From Nitrospirota bacterium (GTDB lineage Bacteria > Nitrospirota > UBA9217): a stretch of DNA of 64,000 bases. A program made the position numbers and the translations under genes. This document shows, piece after piece, positions 1 through 8,349 of the stretch. Under the pieces are notes generated by a model that worked only from the letters and a program-made list of their open reading frames with translations, searched no databases and was not told the DNA's origin. The stretch spans positions 18,281 to 82,280 of the forward strand of contig JAKAHZ010000002.1 of the NCBI GenBank assembly GCA_021814615.1. The letters run 5' to 3'. Position 1 is the first letter of the stretch. The number at the start of each line of letters is the position of its first letter.

Positions 1-200
1 ATCGGAAGCCTCCATCGCGCCTGCACCCCCCCTGTACAAAACAAAAAAGGCCGGCAGAAGCATTTGTCATGCCCTTTGCCAGCCCCCTTTCCCGCGAAAC
101 AGCTTTTCGCGAGCGCGTCAGTCCGCCAAAAAACCCTATGTTCGCTTTTAGTATACGCACGAGAGCATCCCCTGTCAACTGCGTGGATTGTTCCTCGGCA
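1..200. other. Intergenic, no confident gene
   Basis: No reading frame here has a convincing start or family resemblance. A short hairpin near 97-115 (CGCGAAA paired with TTTCGCG) is visible but has no adjoining T-run. The exosortase gene ends at 201, so this is its downstream flank. Confidence 0.4.
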
Positions 201-1208
201 TTATCTCTCATTGACGACGTGTCCCGGAATTGCCTTGCAGACCACAAACCAGAACAGGAACGGTGCGGCGATTCCGAATCCCCGGACGGTCCACATCACC
301 GTAATCAGTGAAGGCTGATCCAAACCGCTCGCAAAAGCCACCGCGTATGCGGCGAGGGTTGCACTATGCTGAACACATAACAATCCGACGGCCAAAGCTC
401 CGCGTTGAGCCGCTGTTGCTCCCTGGTTGAAGGGAAGGGAACCGCCGACGAGAGCGGCAACAATGATGCCGTTAAAAACCTCAAAAAACAGATCCACGTG
501 CAGGATGCCGCCGGCCGTGCGCAACAGCACTACTCGCCCCCGGCTCGCGACCTCCAGCCCTGCGCTTGCTCCCGCTCCCACGATGTGCAGCAGCCCGTTC
601 GTTGCCGCAGCAATACACCGCGCATAATCGTCGATTGCCAGAAGCATCAGCCCCAAAGCGCAGAGGCCGGCAAGAACCGACAAACCGACGGCCTTCGCGG
701 TTTTTCTCGTGATTCGGACGCTTCTCGCAACCCAGAGATACCAGGTGACGAACACGGCGACGGCAAAAACGCCTTGCAGCAGGTAGGCATGGACGAGATC
801 AAAGAGATTTCGCGCATAGTTCCCGACCATGCCAAGCACGCCGATACGGATGATATTCATCGAAAAGACCACCGCGACGCCCGCTGCTATGCCGACGCCG
901 CGATACGCTCGGGAATATGCCGGATGCGCGACAACACCGGCGCTGAATATCGCCAGGTAATGCAAGGCCGTGCACTCGTGCGTAATTTCCATGGGAAAGG
1001 CAAACAGCGTCAGATAGGGCCCCGACTGCGCAACGGGGCCCGCAAAAAGCCCCCAGAATCGCGCAGCGACGCCGGCGGTGAAGCTGTTCAGCCAGGCAAG
1101 CGAAAGCAGCTGCGCAAGCGCCAGGAATGCGGTCGCATAGAGGGCGAACAGAAGAACGAATCGTCCGTTCAGACTGACGGCCTCCCAAGTGTCTGCATGG
1201 TTCCGCAT
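201..1208 (-). CDS. Exosortase family transpeptidase-like membrane protein
   Basis: A polytopic inner-membrane protein of 335 residues that probably cleaves and sorts proteins carrying a C-terminal membrane anchor. The exosortase catalytic residues are visible: Cys79 in ITHECTALHY, Arg121 in NIIRIG and His140 in FDLVHAY. These lie on successive hydrophobic segments, as in the exosortase/archaeosortase family. The start at 1208 is chosen because AGGAGGGGAGG precedes that ATG; an upstream in-frame start lacks such a site. The gene immediately upstream encodes a secreted protein with a hydrophobic C-terminal helix and basic tail, the likely substrate. The C-terminal roughly 150 residues extend past the catalytic core. 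The subtype is unclear because the substrate shows no PEP or IPTL motif. Confidence 0.85.
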   Translation of the reverse strand: MRNHADTWEAVSLNGRFVLLFALYATAFLALAQLLSLAWLNSFTAGVAARFWGLFAGPVAQSGPYLTLFAFPMEITHECTALHYLAIFSAGVVAHPAYSRAYRGVGIAAGVAVVFSMNIIRIGVLGMVGNYARNLFDLVHAYLLQGVFAVAVFVTWYLWVARSVRITRKTAKAVGLSVLAGLCALGLMLLAIDDYARCIAAATNGLLHIVGAGASAGLEVASRGRVVLLRTAGGILHVDLFFEVFNGIIVAALVGGSLPFNQGATAAQRGALAVGLLCVQHSATLAAYAVAFASGLDQPSLITVMWTVRGFGIAAPFLFWFVVCKAIPGHVVNER

Positions 1209-1318
1209 AGGACTCCTCCCCTCCTTTCCCGGCAGTGGCACCCGAGACCCGCGGTCGATGAATGCCGATCCGCACGGGCCGGGAGAAACCTCCCGCCCGC
1301 CGGATCGACTTGCTCTCT

Positions 1319-3022
1319 CTAGCGTGTTTCAGCCCGCTTCTTGCGACTCCGCTGGGTAACGAAAAGCACCATGCCGGCGGCAAGGACTGCATAGACATAC
1401 GCATTTCCGGCTGGTGACTGTGTTACGCCCGCAGGCGGTGCACCTGTTCCGACCGTGGACGAGACCGTGCTGCTCGTAACCGCCCCGTGGTTCGCATCCG
1501 CTGCCGTGGTAACGCTGGTTGTCGTGCTGGATCCGTTCGCCGCGCCCGCCGTCGCGCTGACCGTGAGATTCGTCGTCTGGAAGGATCCCCCCGTGATGGG
1601 GCCGATCGTCGCTGCCAGCGTCGAGGCGTTGAAATTCGCGTTGGGCGCTGCAGGAACATCGGCGGACGACAACGCAAAGGTCGTGTCCGCGCAGGACGCA
1701 CTGTCATTGTTCGTAACCTGGACAACGTAGGTGATCGATCCGCCCGGAGCCAGGGTTTGCGAGGCCGGCGACAGGGTTATCGCGGGATTCGCCCGGGTGC
1801 AGACCGGGGCAGAGATGGTCAACGTGGCCGATGCCGTATCGCTGTAGGTCGGCGTTCCGAGGGTTCCGGACGCGCCCGTGACCCGCGCGCCCAGAGTGTT
1901 CCCGACGGTCGCGCCCGACGCTATATTCGCGGTGATGAGATAGTTCGCGGTCGCTGTGGAAACGTTCTCCGGCGACGTGAAGGTCACCGTGGCCGTTCCC
2001 GCTCCGATCGAGAACGAACTCGGGACCAACGTATCGACGCCTGCGTCATATACGCCGAGCGTGCCGGCATCCAGGTAAACGCCGATATTCGTCACATTTG
2101 CCGCCGTGAACTGCGCGCTCGTCGTGAGCGTGAGGGTGTTGATCTGACCGGCGCCGGACGACATGGCCGTGGTGAAGCTGTCGATTGCATTGTTGGTCGA
2201 GCCCTGCTGAGCGTTCGCATTTGCCACTGACGCGCCGTCGCCGACGGTAAGATTGCCGGAAGCGCCGGATGCGGGATTGATGGTCGTGAACGCGAGACCG
2301 GCATAGGTGTTACCGGTCCAGGTGAGTGCCGGTCCCGTTGCGCCGGCGCTGGGAAAGGATTTAACGGCCACGCAGGAATACGCGGTGCCGACCGTTTGAG
2401 GCGTGTTCCCGGTGTATGATTCGTTGTTCGTGGGAGCCCCGGCCAGGCTCTGGGTGGATCCGAAGATGCCGTATCCGCCCGCGTTGACGTTGAGCGTGCC
2501 GAGCGTGACGGATGCCGTATTGCTGTTGTAGATCTGGTAGGTCCCGTTGATCGGGGTCGTCTGGTCCACGCCCGCGAGCGTTGCGATATATACGCTCATT
2601 CCGCTTCCCACGTTGTTGTTTGTCACAGTGACGGTAGTTCCCGACGCGGCGGCGATGTCGGATTCGTTGAGGTAAAAGAACCAGCTCTGCCTTCGTTGAT
2701 TATTCGGCGAGTTCACGATCGCGCGAGCGGGAATGTTATTGGTTCCGTAGGAGACAGTGATCGTCGTTGCCGTCGTGTTGTTGGTGTGATCGTGAACGCT
2801 GATCAGGACGATCCTGTTCGAACCCGCCGAGGGCGTGAACGACGTCGTGGCGGGTGATGCGGCGACATTGGCGATCTGAGGCGCGGCAGGCCAGGGATCC
2901 AGCTCCGATACGGCGGCTTGAGCCTGTTGCGGGGCAATCCATCCCGTCGACGCCAGCGCGCAGAAGACGGCGGCCAGCAGCAGGATAACTATGTGTCGAT
3001 TGTTCCGTGTATATTCGTTCAT
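1319..3022 (-). CDS. Secreted beta-rich surface protein with C-terminal sorting anchor
   Basis: A protein of 567 residues with an N-terminal signal peptide (hydrophobic core about 11-30, likely cleavage after AQA near 36). A long Ser/Thr/Asn/Gly-rich beta-type region follows. A segment near 440-530 resembles an NEW3/DUF11-like Ig fold (LSPASQTLAPGGSITYVVQV). The C-terminus is a hydrophobic helix (AYVYAVLAAGMVLF) followed by the basic tail RSRKKR, the organisation of exosortase substrates. The start at 3022 has AGGAG ten bases upstream; an upstream ATG at 3040 is possible. It sits directly upstream of the exosortase gene on the same strand, so it is probably that enzyme's dedicated target. The function of the mature protein is unknown. 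Confidence 0.75.
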   Translation of the reverse strand: MNEYTRNNRHIVILLLAAVFCALASTGWIAPQQAQAAVSELDPWPAAPQIANVAASPATTSFTPSAGSNRIVLISVHDHTNNTTATTITVSYGTNNIPARAIVNSPNNQRRQSWFFYLNESDIAAASGTTVTVTNNNVGSGMSVYIATLAGVDQTTPINGTYQIYNSNTASVTLGTLNVNAGGYGIFGSTQSLAGAPTNNESYTGNTPQTVGTAYSCVAVKSFPSAGATGPALTWTGNTYAGLAFTTINPASGASGNLTVGDGASVANANAQQGSTNNAIDSFTTAMSSGAGQINTLTLTTSAQFTAANVTNIGVYLDAGTLGVYDAGVDTLVPSSFSIGAGTATVTFTSPENVSTATANYLITANIASGATVGNTLGARVTGASGTLGTPTYSDTASATLTISAPVCTRANPAITLSPASQTLAPGGSITYVVQVTNNDSASCADTTFALSSADVPAAPNANFNASTLAATIGPITGGSFQTTNLTVSATAGAANGSSTTTSVTTAADANHGAVTSSTVSSTVGTGAPPAGVTQSPAGNAYVYAVLAAGMVLFVTQRSRKKRAETR

Positions 3023-3244
3023 GTTTTCCGAACTCCTCATGTTATTGACAGGCTCGCTGCACGGACGAGGGGCCGTGCTCGTCAAGGCCGGAATGCCGCC
3101 TGCAGGCGCATCCGTTCCTTTTCGCCGCAGCGGGGGCAAAACCGCATGGCGAGGTCAACGGGCGCGCATGCCGTCCTCGGCGCACCTCCGCTGTCAGCGC
3201 GGGCCGTCATGGTTTTGGGAAAGGGATTGAAAATGCTGTTGTGT

Positions 3245-3703
3245 CTAGGAAAGCAACGCGGGGGGAGACAAGCCGGTATTCAGTACGAGATAGCCGTCAG
3301 TTTCACGCAGGAGCGGGGCCGGTGTTTCGCGGAAAATAACGGATGCCGTTTCCGTCTCAAAACTGCTCTGAGGAAGAATGAGGATCCTGATGGTTGGTCT
3401 GAGGTCGAGGCGCTGGCGCACGATGGTGCGTTTCTTCCTGACCAGCACAATATCTCCGTCCTGCTGTGTACCGATGGCCTGGGTGTCGCCGGAAGGAGGC
3501 TCATAAGCGTCGTCATCATCGGACAGACAGGCAAAAATAATGTTCTCCCAGACAATATCGGAGGGGGAATGCTTGACCGCCTTGCCGGACTTCGTCCCGA
3601 AGCACTGCCCCGCACCGACGGCGTACATGGACACCGGAGTCAGTGCATAGAGAGCATAGAAAAGGAAAAAAATCCGACCGATTACGCGCGTTTTATGCAG
3701 CAT
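3245..3703 (-). CDS. Small membrane-anchored protein, paralogue of the protein at 6423-6863
   Basis: 152 residues with an N-terminal hydrophobic segment (about 8-28) followed by a hydrophilic, probably periplasmic domain. It shares scattered blocks in the same order with the protein at 6423-6863: a YALYALTP-like membrane segment, DIVWENII versus GIVWVNAL, acidic stretches, VRKKR versus IKKKR, and the C-terminal GLSPP. The family is not recognised. There is no ribosome-binding site; instead a sigma-70-like promoter ends five bases before the ATG, so the mRNA may be leaderless. A role cannot be stated. Confidence 0.6.
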   Translation of the reverse strand: MLHKTRVIGRIFFLFYALYALTPVSMYAVGAGQCFGTKSGKAVKHSPSDIVWENIIFACLSDDDDAYEPPSGDTQAIGTQQDGDIVLVRKKRTIVRQRLDLRPTIRILILPQSSFETETASVIFRETPAPLLRETDGYLVLNTGLSPPALLS

Positions 3704-3708
3704 GGGTC

Positions 3709-3737
3709 ATTGTACCATGTTTTATACTGCCCAACAA
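3709..3737 (-). promoter_or_regulatory. Sigma-70-like promoter abutting the ATG at 3703
   Basis: On the minus strand, TTGTTG (3732-3737), a 17-base spacer and TACAAT (3709-3714) are followed by gaccc and the ATG. Transcription would begin at or next to the A of the start codon, implying a leaderless message. Confidence 0.5.
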
Positions 3738-3778
3738 GTTTTATTATACTTTACTATTTTTTCGTGAACGTCATGTCT

Positions 3779-5566
3779 TCACGCCAGCCCGCCCTCTTTC
3801 CGGAGGACCTCCCGGTTGTACGCCGCGATCACGTCCCTGCGCCGCACCATGCCGATGACGCTTTTCGAACCTGCCTCCCGCACCACGGGAATCTCCTCGA
3901 TATCCTTGACCGAGAACTTTTCCATGGCCTTGTTCAAATCATCGTCAGGCGTGAGCACCATCACCTTTTCCGTGGCGATGTCCCCCGCATTCACGATGCG
4001 GGTGATCCGTTCCTCGAGCAGCACGGGACGCACGTCGTGGATGGAAACGATCCCCAGGAGGTCGCCCGACGCATCGACCACGGGGAGATAAAACCGCTCC
4101 TGCTCGACCATGATCTCCAGCAGACGGCGCAACGGCGTCTTGGGCAGGACCGTCGTTACGTCGGAAACCATGACCTGGGCGACCTTGATGCGGCCCATGA
4201 CCGATCGTTCCTTGCCCGCATGAAGCCGGATGCCTCTTCTCGCGAGTTCCGCCGTGTCGATGGAGTCATGGTACAGGCGTTTTGCGATCATGGTGCCGAT
4301 GATGGCGCTGAACATGAGCGGGACAATGATCCGATAGTTGCCCGTCATTTCAAAGAGCAGGAATATGCCGGTGAGCGGAGCATGGGTTGCCGCTGCCAGG
4401 AACGCGCCGATCCCCACGGTCGCATAGGCGCCGGGAGTCGCCGTTGCCTGGGGGAACAGGGCATGCGCCACATACCCGAAACTGCCGCCGGTCATTGCTC
4501 CGATGAAAAGCGCCGGCGCAAACACGCCGCCCGCTCCGCCGGAACCCAGGGTGATGGATGTGGCCGCGATCTTCATGAGCACCAGGAGGGCCAGGACGGG
4601 AAAGAGCATGTCTTGTCGCAGCGCCGACTCAATGACGCCGTAGCCGTTTCCCATGACCTGCGGCAGGAATATGCCGATGCACCCCACCAGAAACGCTCCA
4701 AGGACGGGCTTCAGTTGCGGATGGAGCCTCAGGGCGTCGAACTCGTCCTTCAGACGATAGAAGGTCCGGATATAGAAGACAGCGGCCAGACCGGTGACCA
4801 CGCCGAGCAGGAGATAGAGCGGGAGTTCAGCGATACTCTGGAGCTCGTACTGCGGAACAAGGAACGCGGGATTGGCCCCGTAGTAACCGCGGGAGACTAC
4901 CGTCGCCATGCCCGAGGCGATCACAATGGCGGCGAAGGAAGCGATCTCGTAATCGCCGAGCAGCACGATCTCGGTGGCGAACATGACGCCGGCAATCGGC
5001 GCGTTGAAGGTTGCGGCAATGCCGGCCGCCGACCCGGCTGCGATCAGGAGCTTCGTGCGGCCTTCCGATGTGCCGAGGAAGCGCCCGACCGCTGAGCCCA
5101 CGGTCCCGCCGATGATGGCGATCGGCCCTTCGACGCCCGCCGAACCGCCGGAGCCGATGGTAAGCGCCGGCCCGAGGATCTTGAGCATGATATTCCGGAG
5201 TTTCAGGAACCCGCCCCGGATGTTCACCGCTTCGAGAAAGCCTGCGAATCCGTACCCGTTCACTTCGCCGGGAAAGCGGAGGGACAGGGGAATGAGCAAG
5301 AACGCGCCGGTCATGGGCAGAAGCGGGAGGAGCAGGCTGCGCCAGCCTCCCGATGCGACACCGAGCAACCGGGACCCCTGCTCGAACACGACCATATGGA
5401 CGAAATGGAGGGTGGAACGGAACAGGATGTTCGCTGCAGCGGCCAGGAGCCCGACTATGACGGAGGAGAACACGAGGAACATGCCTTCGTTCGCCCGCAT
5501 GTCCGCTCCCAGGCCCTGGACCCGGCGCAGCATCTTCCTCAAGTGCGTGGACACGTCATCATTCAT
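3779..5566 (-). CDS. ClC-family chloride channel/transporter with two CBS domains
   Basis: 595 residues. The N-terminal two-thirds is a ClC membrane domain with the selectivity-filter motifs GSGGSAGVEGP (the gating Glu of GxEGP is present) and GSGGAGGVFAP. The C-terminal roughly 150 residues form a pair of CBS domains (VAQVMVSDVTTVLP… and ATEKVMVLTPDDDL…), which in the family bind adenine nucleotides and modulate gating. It would move chloride or another anion, either as a channel or in exchange for protons; sequence cannot settle which. The ribosome-binding site is weak. A second ClC gene at 44766 carries a different regulatory tail. Confidence 0.9.
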   Translation of the reverse strand: MNDDVSTHLRKMLRRVQGLGADMRANEGMFLVFSSVIVGLLAAAANILFRSTLHFVHMVVFEQGSRLLGVASGGWRSLLLPLLPMTGAFLLIPLSLRFPGEVNGYGFAGFLEAVNIRGGFLKLRNIMLKILGPALTIGSGGSAGVEGPIAIIGGTVGSAVGRFLGTSEGRTKLLIAAGSAAGIAATFNAPIAGVMFATEIVLLGDYEIASFAAIVIASGMATVVSRGYYGANPAFLVPQYELQSIAELPLYLLLGVVTGLAAVFYIRTFYRLKDEFDALRLHPQLKPVLGAFLVGCIGIFLPQVMGNGYGVIESALRQDMLFPVLALLVLMKIAATSITLGSGGAGGVFAPALFIGAMTGGSFGYVAHALFPQATATPGAYATVGIGAFLAAATHAPLTGIFLLFEMTGNYRIIVPLMFSAIIGTMIAKRLYHDSIDTAELARRGIRLHAGKERSVMGRIKVAQVMVSDVTTVLPKTPLRRLLEIMVEQERFYLPVVDASGDLLGIVSIHDVRPVLLEERITRIVNAGDIATEKVMVLTPDDDLNKAMEKFSVKDIEEIPVVREAGSKSVIGMVRRRDVIAAYNREVLRKEGGLA

Positions 5567-5647
5567 GTGGTTCAGCGACGGCGCGGAGCGAACTCCCGGC
5601 GCATCTGCTGTGCCGACAGCTTAGCAAGTTCTCCCGGAAAAGGCAAC

Positions 5648-5680
5648 CGTTGGCGATCGCTCGTGGGCGATCGCTCGCGA
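5648..5680. repeat. Tandem GGCGATCGCTCG duplication
   Basis: The 12-mer GGCGATCGCTCG occurs twice within about 30 bases between the ClC and pal genes, giving two GCGATCGC palindromes. No function is evident. Confidence 0.4.
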
Positions 5681-5713
5681 GATCGGGGCGCTTCAGTCTC
5701 TGCCAAGAAAACA

Positions 5714-5740
5714 GGGTGCCGGATCATGCTTCCGGCACCC
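5714..5740 (-). terminator. Hairpin terminator after pal
   Basis: A perfect ten-base-pair stem (GGGTGCCGGA paired with TCCGGCACCC) with a seven-base loop lies just downstream of the pal stop. On the minus strand it is followed by TGTTTTCTT, consistent with an intrinsic terminator with an interrupted T-run. Confidence 0.6.
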
Positions 5741-5764
5741 GCATACGATGGGCTGCTTCGGTTT

Positions 5765-6313
5765 CTATTGCGCCACGAAATCGTCGCGCCGGTTCTTCTG
5801 CCAGCATGCGTCCGTATCCTCGGTGCACGCAGGCTTTTCCTTCCCGTAGCTGACAAGCGAAATGCGCTTCGCCGTGATCCCCATGGCGGTCAGATACTTC
5901 TTTGCCGATGAGCTCCGGCGCTGCCCGAGCGCCTGATTGTATTCGATGGTGCCGCGGTCGTCGCAGTTCCCTTCGATGGAGATCTTCATCTTCGGATTTG
6001 CCTTGAGATACTCCGCGTTCGCCTTCATTGCCGCCTTCGCGTCCTCCCGGATCGTTGCGCGGTCATAATCGAAATATACGGCCTGCAGGCCTGCGTTGGC
6101 GCGTGCCGCGGCCTCCTTTGCCTGTTCCTCCTCCGCTTTCCGCGCGGCGGTCGGTTCGCTGCTTTTCGCTCCCTCGGCAGCCGCAGGCGCGGGCGCGGCC
6201 GCCACCTTCTGAGCCTCCGGCGTGGAACTTACTTCCGTTTTCTTGGGACAGCCGGCAAGGACGACAAGTCCGAGACCGGCGATCATCATCAGAAACCAAT
6301 GCGTCATCTTCAT
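5765..6313 (-). CDS. pal: Peptidoglycan-associated lipoprotein (OmpA-like)
   Basis: An outer-membrane lipoprotein of 182 residues that tethers the envelope to peptidoglycan as part of the Tol-Pal system. The N-terminus is a lipoprotein signal ending in VVLAGC. An Ala/Glu/Lys-rich linker precedes a C-terminal OmpA-like domain with YFDYDRATI, IEGNCDDRGTIEYNQALGQRR and the ISLVSYGKEKP segment, all typical of Pal. AAAGGAGG five bases before the ATG at 6313 fixes the start. A hairpin terminator follows. No tol genes are in the window, so the gene is separated from the usual tolQRAB neighbours or they lie elsewhere. Confidence 0.9.
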   Translation of the reverse strand: MKMTHWFLMMIAGLGLVVLAGCPKKTEVSSTPEAQKVAAAPAPAAAEGAKSSEPTAARKAEEEQAKEAAARANAGLQAVYFDYDRATIREDAKAAMKANAEYLKANPKMKISIEGNCDDRGTIEYNQALGQRRSSSAKKYLTAMGITAKRISLVSYGKEKPACTEDTDACWQKNRRDDFVAQ

Positions 6314-6422
6314 GCGATCCTCCTTTGATCGGTTGTTCCGGGGCGTCGACCGGCGTCCGCGCGCCGCGTACGGCGGCGGAGCGTCATCGTCTCCGGAAGG
6401 ATGGGACTGATGCGTTGCGATA

Positions 6423-6863
6423 TCAGAGGAACAGAGGAGGAGAAAGGCCGAGGTGGCGCGACAGCGCCTGATCATCATAGGGAGAAAAGAGATGCAGGGA
6501 AATCTCGCGTGCCCGCGGAGGCAGGCCCTGCATGTTCAATCCATCGGCACGTACCGTCGCTCCGAACAGCGGCTCGATGCGAAGCGAATCGGGAAGGACC
6601 GCCCGTTTCTTCTTGATGAGGATGAATTCACCGTCCCGATCATCGGGGTCCCCGCTCTCGATGGCGGGCCGCTCCGGCCGGTCATGATCGACCAGGGAGG
6701 CAAGCAGCGCATTGACCCAGACGATTCCCACGGTCACGCCTGACCCTCCCGCCGTCAAATCGCTTCTCCCGACAAAGGCGGAAGCATAGATCGGCGAGAC
6801 GGCATAGACGGAATACAGCAGGAAGACGACAACCTGAACCGCATATTTTATTCGCGCGTTCAT
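6423..6863 (-). CDS. Small membrane-anchored protein, paralogue of the protein at 3245-3703
   Basis: 146 residues: an N-terminal hydrophobic segment (about 8-28) and a hydrophilic remainder. It matches the product at 3245-3703 in block order (VYAVSP, IVWVNALLASLVDHD, ILIKKKRAVL, GLSPP). The start at 6863 is preferred because it aligns with the paralogue and lies seven bases after a good -10 element; there is no Shine-Dalgarno sequence. The two paralogues flank the ClC and pal genes, so they are not a simple tandem duplication. Function unknown. Confidence 0.6.
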   Translation of the reverse strand: MNARIKYAVQVVVFLLYSVYAVSPIYASAFVGRSDLTAGGSGVTVGIVWVNALLASLVDHDRPERPAIESGDPDDRDGEFILIKKKRAVLPDSLRIEPLFGATVRADGLNMQGLPPRAREISLHLFSPYDDQALSRHLGLSPPLFL

Positions 6864-6870
6864 CGGTGAT

Positions 6871-6899
6871 ATAGTAGCGCGGCCGGCAGCGCGCGGCAA
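6871..6899 (-). promoter_or_regulatory. Sigma-70-like promoter abutting the ATG at 6863
   Basis: Minus strand: TTGCCG (6894-6899), a 17-base spacer and TACTAT (6871-6876), then seven bases to the ATG. The spacing puts the transcription start at the start codon, the same arrangement as its paralogue. Confidence 0.5.
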
Positions 6900-7009
6900 G
6901 TAATTTCTCCCGCCCCGCCGTTTTCCGCGGCTGCGTGAATCCCTTCGGTTTTTCGGGCTGTCCGTCCCGATCCGCGATCTTCCCGGATTCTGCTGCCCGC
7001 GATTCACTC

Positions 7010-7045
7010 TTGCCTGACGTTATTCCCTGTGATATATTACGACTC
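7010..7045 (+). promoter_or_regulatory. Promoter with imperfect dyad, leaderless ModE-like regulator
   Basis: TTGCCT (7010-7015), 17 bases and TATATT (7033-7038) are followed by seven bases and the ATG at 7046. An imperfect inverted element (CGTTAT…ATATTACG, about 7018-7041) overlaps the spacer and -10. That placement suits autorepression by the encoded regulator, but this is inference. Confidence 0.45.
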
Positions 7046-7420
7046 ATGTCAAAACCTTCGCGCAGGAGCCACCGAAGCGTCTCCGCGAAGCCGGACCTCC
7101 GCGGCCGCGTATGGATCGACGGGCCGGAAGGAACCTTCTTCGGCCATGGCAGGGCGGTCCTGCTCGAGCGGATCATCGAATACGGTTCGATCACGAAAGC
7201 CGCGAAATCGATGAAGATGGCGTACCGCCATGCCTGGGATCTGGTGGACTCCATGAACCGCCAGGCAAAGGAGCCCTTTGTCGAAGTCGCCACAGGCGGC
7301 AGGGGCGGCGGCGGGGCTACGGTGACGGCGGCGGGAAAACGCACAATCAGGCTTTTCTGGAAGTTCCAGAAGGACCTCGCTGACTTTTTGAAAAAAGAAG
7401 AAAAGAAACTCAAGCTCTAA
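7046..7420 (+). CDS. ModE/TunR-like LysR-type HTH regulator without oxyanion-binding domain
   Basis: 124 residues forming a single winged-HTH domain like the N-terminus of ModE: ERIIEYGSITKAAKSMKMAYRHAWDLVDSMN is the helix-turn-helix core, and the Gly-rich wing RGGGGATVTAAGK follows. ModE proteins bind molybdate through C-terminal TOBE domains; none is present here. The short architecture resembles single-domain tungstate-operon regulators. It lies 20 bases upstream of the tupA genes and is cotranscribed with them. It probably represses the operon, perhaps sensing the metal indirectly. There is no Shine-Dalgarno; the promoter position suggests a leaderless message. Confidence 0.8.
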   Translation: MSKPSRRSHRSVSAKPDLRGRVWIDGPEGTFFGHGRAVLLERIIEYGSITKAAKSMKMAYRHAWDLVDSMNRQAKEPFVEVATGGRGGGGATVTAAGKRTIRLFWKFQKDLADFLKKEEKKLKL

Positions 7421-7440
7421 GCATGCTCAGGAGGACCACC

Positions 7441-8292
7441 GTGAAAAAATTCTTTCTGGCGATGTGCTTCGCCGCGGCTGCGCTCACCCTCATATGCGGT
7501 CCCGTCCCCGCGGACGAACCGTCGCCGAAAAAAATCATGCTCGCCAGCACCATCGGCCCCATCGACGCGGGCATCGTCGGCGCGCTGGAAAGCGCCTTCA
7601 CGAAGAAGACCGGCATCGTTGTCGAGCATACCGGCGCCGGCACGGGCCAGGCGCTCAAACTGGCGGAAACGGGTAACTACGATCTCGTGCTAGTGCATGC
7701 CAAGGCGCTGGAGGAGAAATTCGTTGCCGCAGGCTTCGGCACGAAGCGCTATGACCTCATGTATAACGACTTCGTCATCCTCGGCCCGGCCGCAGATCCT
7801 GCGAAGATCCGGGGAATGAAGGACGCCGCCGCTGCGCTCAGAAGGATCGCGGAAACGCAGGCTGCCTTCATCACTCGCGGCGACAAGTCGGGCACGCATG
7901 TCAAGGAACTGGAGGTCTGGAAAAAGGCGGGCATCGACCCGAAGGGTGCCTGGTACGCGGTCTTTCCCGAAGGCGCGAAAGGAAATGCCGCAACGCTCGC
8001 CTACACGAACGACAAGCAGGCCTACACCATCATGGACCGCGCCACCTGCATCACTCTGAAAGCGAAGATTTCCCTCCAGACACTGGTGGAACGAGACGAT
8101 ATTCTGCTGAACTACATCACCTTGATCCCCGTCAACCCTGCCAAATTCCCGCAGGTCCGTCATGCCGAGGCCATGCAGTTCGTGGACTGGCTCCAGGGCA
8201 GGGAAGCGCAAACCATCATCCGCGATTTCGGCAAGGACCAGTACGACGAGCCGCTCTTCTTTCCCAACGCACCGGAGGGAAAGAAGTTGTAA
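7441..8292 (+). CDS. TupA-like oxyanion-binding protein, divergent paralogue
   Basis: 283 residues, periplasmic solute-binding protein with a signal peptide (cleavage near 25). The GTG at 7441 is chosen because AGGAGG lies six bases upstream; an in-frame ATG at 7423 has none. It keeps family segments such as GAGTGQALKLAETGNYDLVLVHA, MYNDFVILGP and RGDKSGTHVKE. However, the N-terminal oxyanion motif is ASTIGPIDAG rather than the ASTTSTQNSG of the next gene, so the TTxS ligand residues are not conserved. It may bind a different oxyanion or bind with altered affinity. It lies in the same operon as the canonical TupA and TupBC. Confidence 0.8.
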   Translation: MKKFFLAMCFAAAALTLICGPVPADEPSPKKIMLASTIGPIDAGIVGALESAFTKKTGIVVEHTGAGTGQALKLAETGNYDLVLVHAKALEEKFVAAGFGTKRYDLMYNDFVILGPAADPAKIRGMKDAAAALRRIAETQAAFITRGDKSGTHVKELEVWKKAGIDPKGAWYAVFPEGAKGNAATLAYTNDKQAYTIMDRATCITLKAKISLQTLVERDDILLNYITLIPVNPAKFPQVRHAEAMQFVDWLQGREAQTIIRDFGKDQYDEPLFFPNAPEGKKL

Positions 8293-8349
8293 CCCTGCCG
8301 ACGATGGATTCGCCCCGTCTCGCCGATCTCATCTTCCGAGGAGGAACGC

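Noticed and set aside
405-1322. Long plus-strand frame opposite the exosortase gene
   Set aside because: It is the antisense shadow of a well-supported gene with catalytic motifs and a good ribosome-binding site.
2918-5095. 725-codon plus-strand frame across the ClC gene
   Set aside because: Antisense to a clear ClC-CBS protein; its translation is rich in Arg/His/Gly with no domain.
5648-5680. GCGATCGC octamers as HIP1-type repeats of cyanobacteria
   Set aside because: Only one local duplication was noticed and nothing else points to cyanobacteria.
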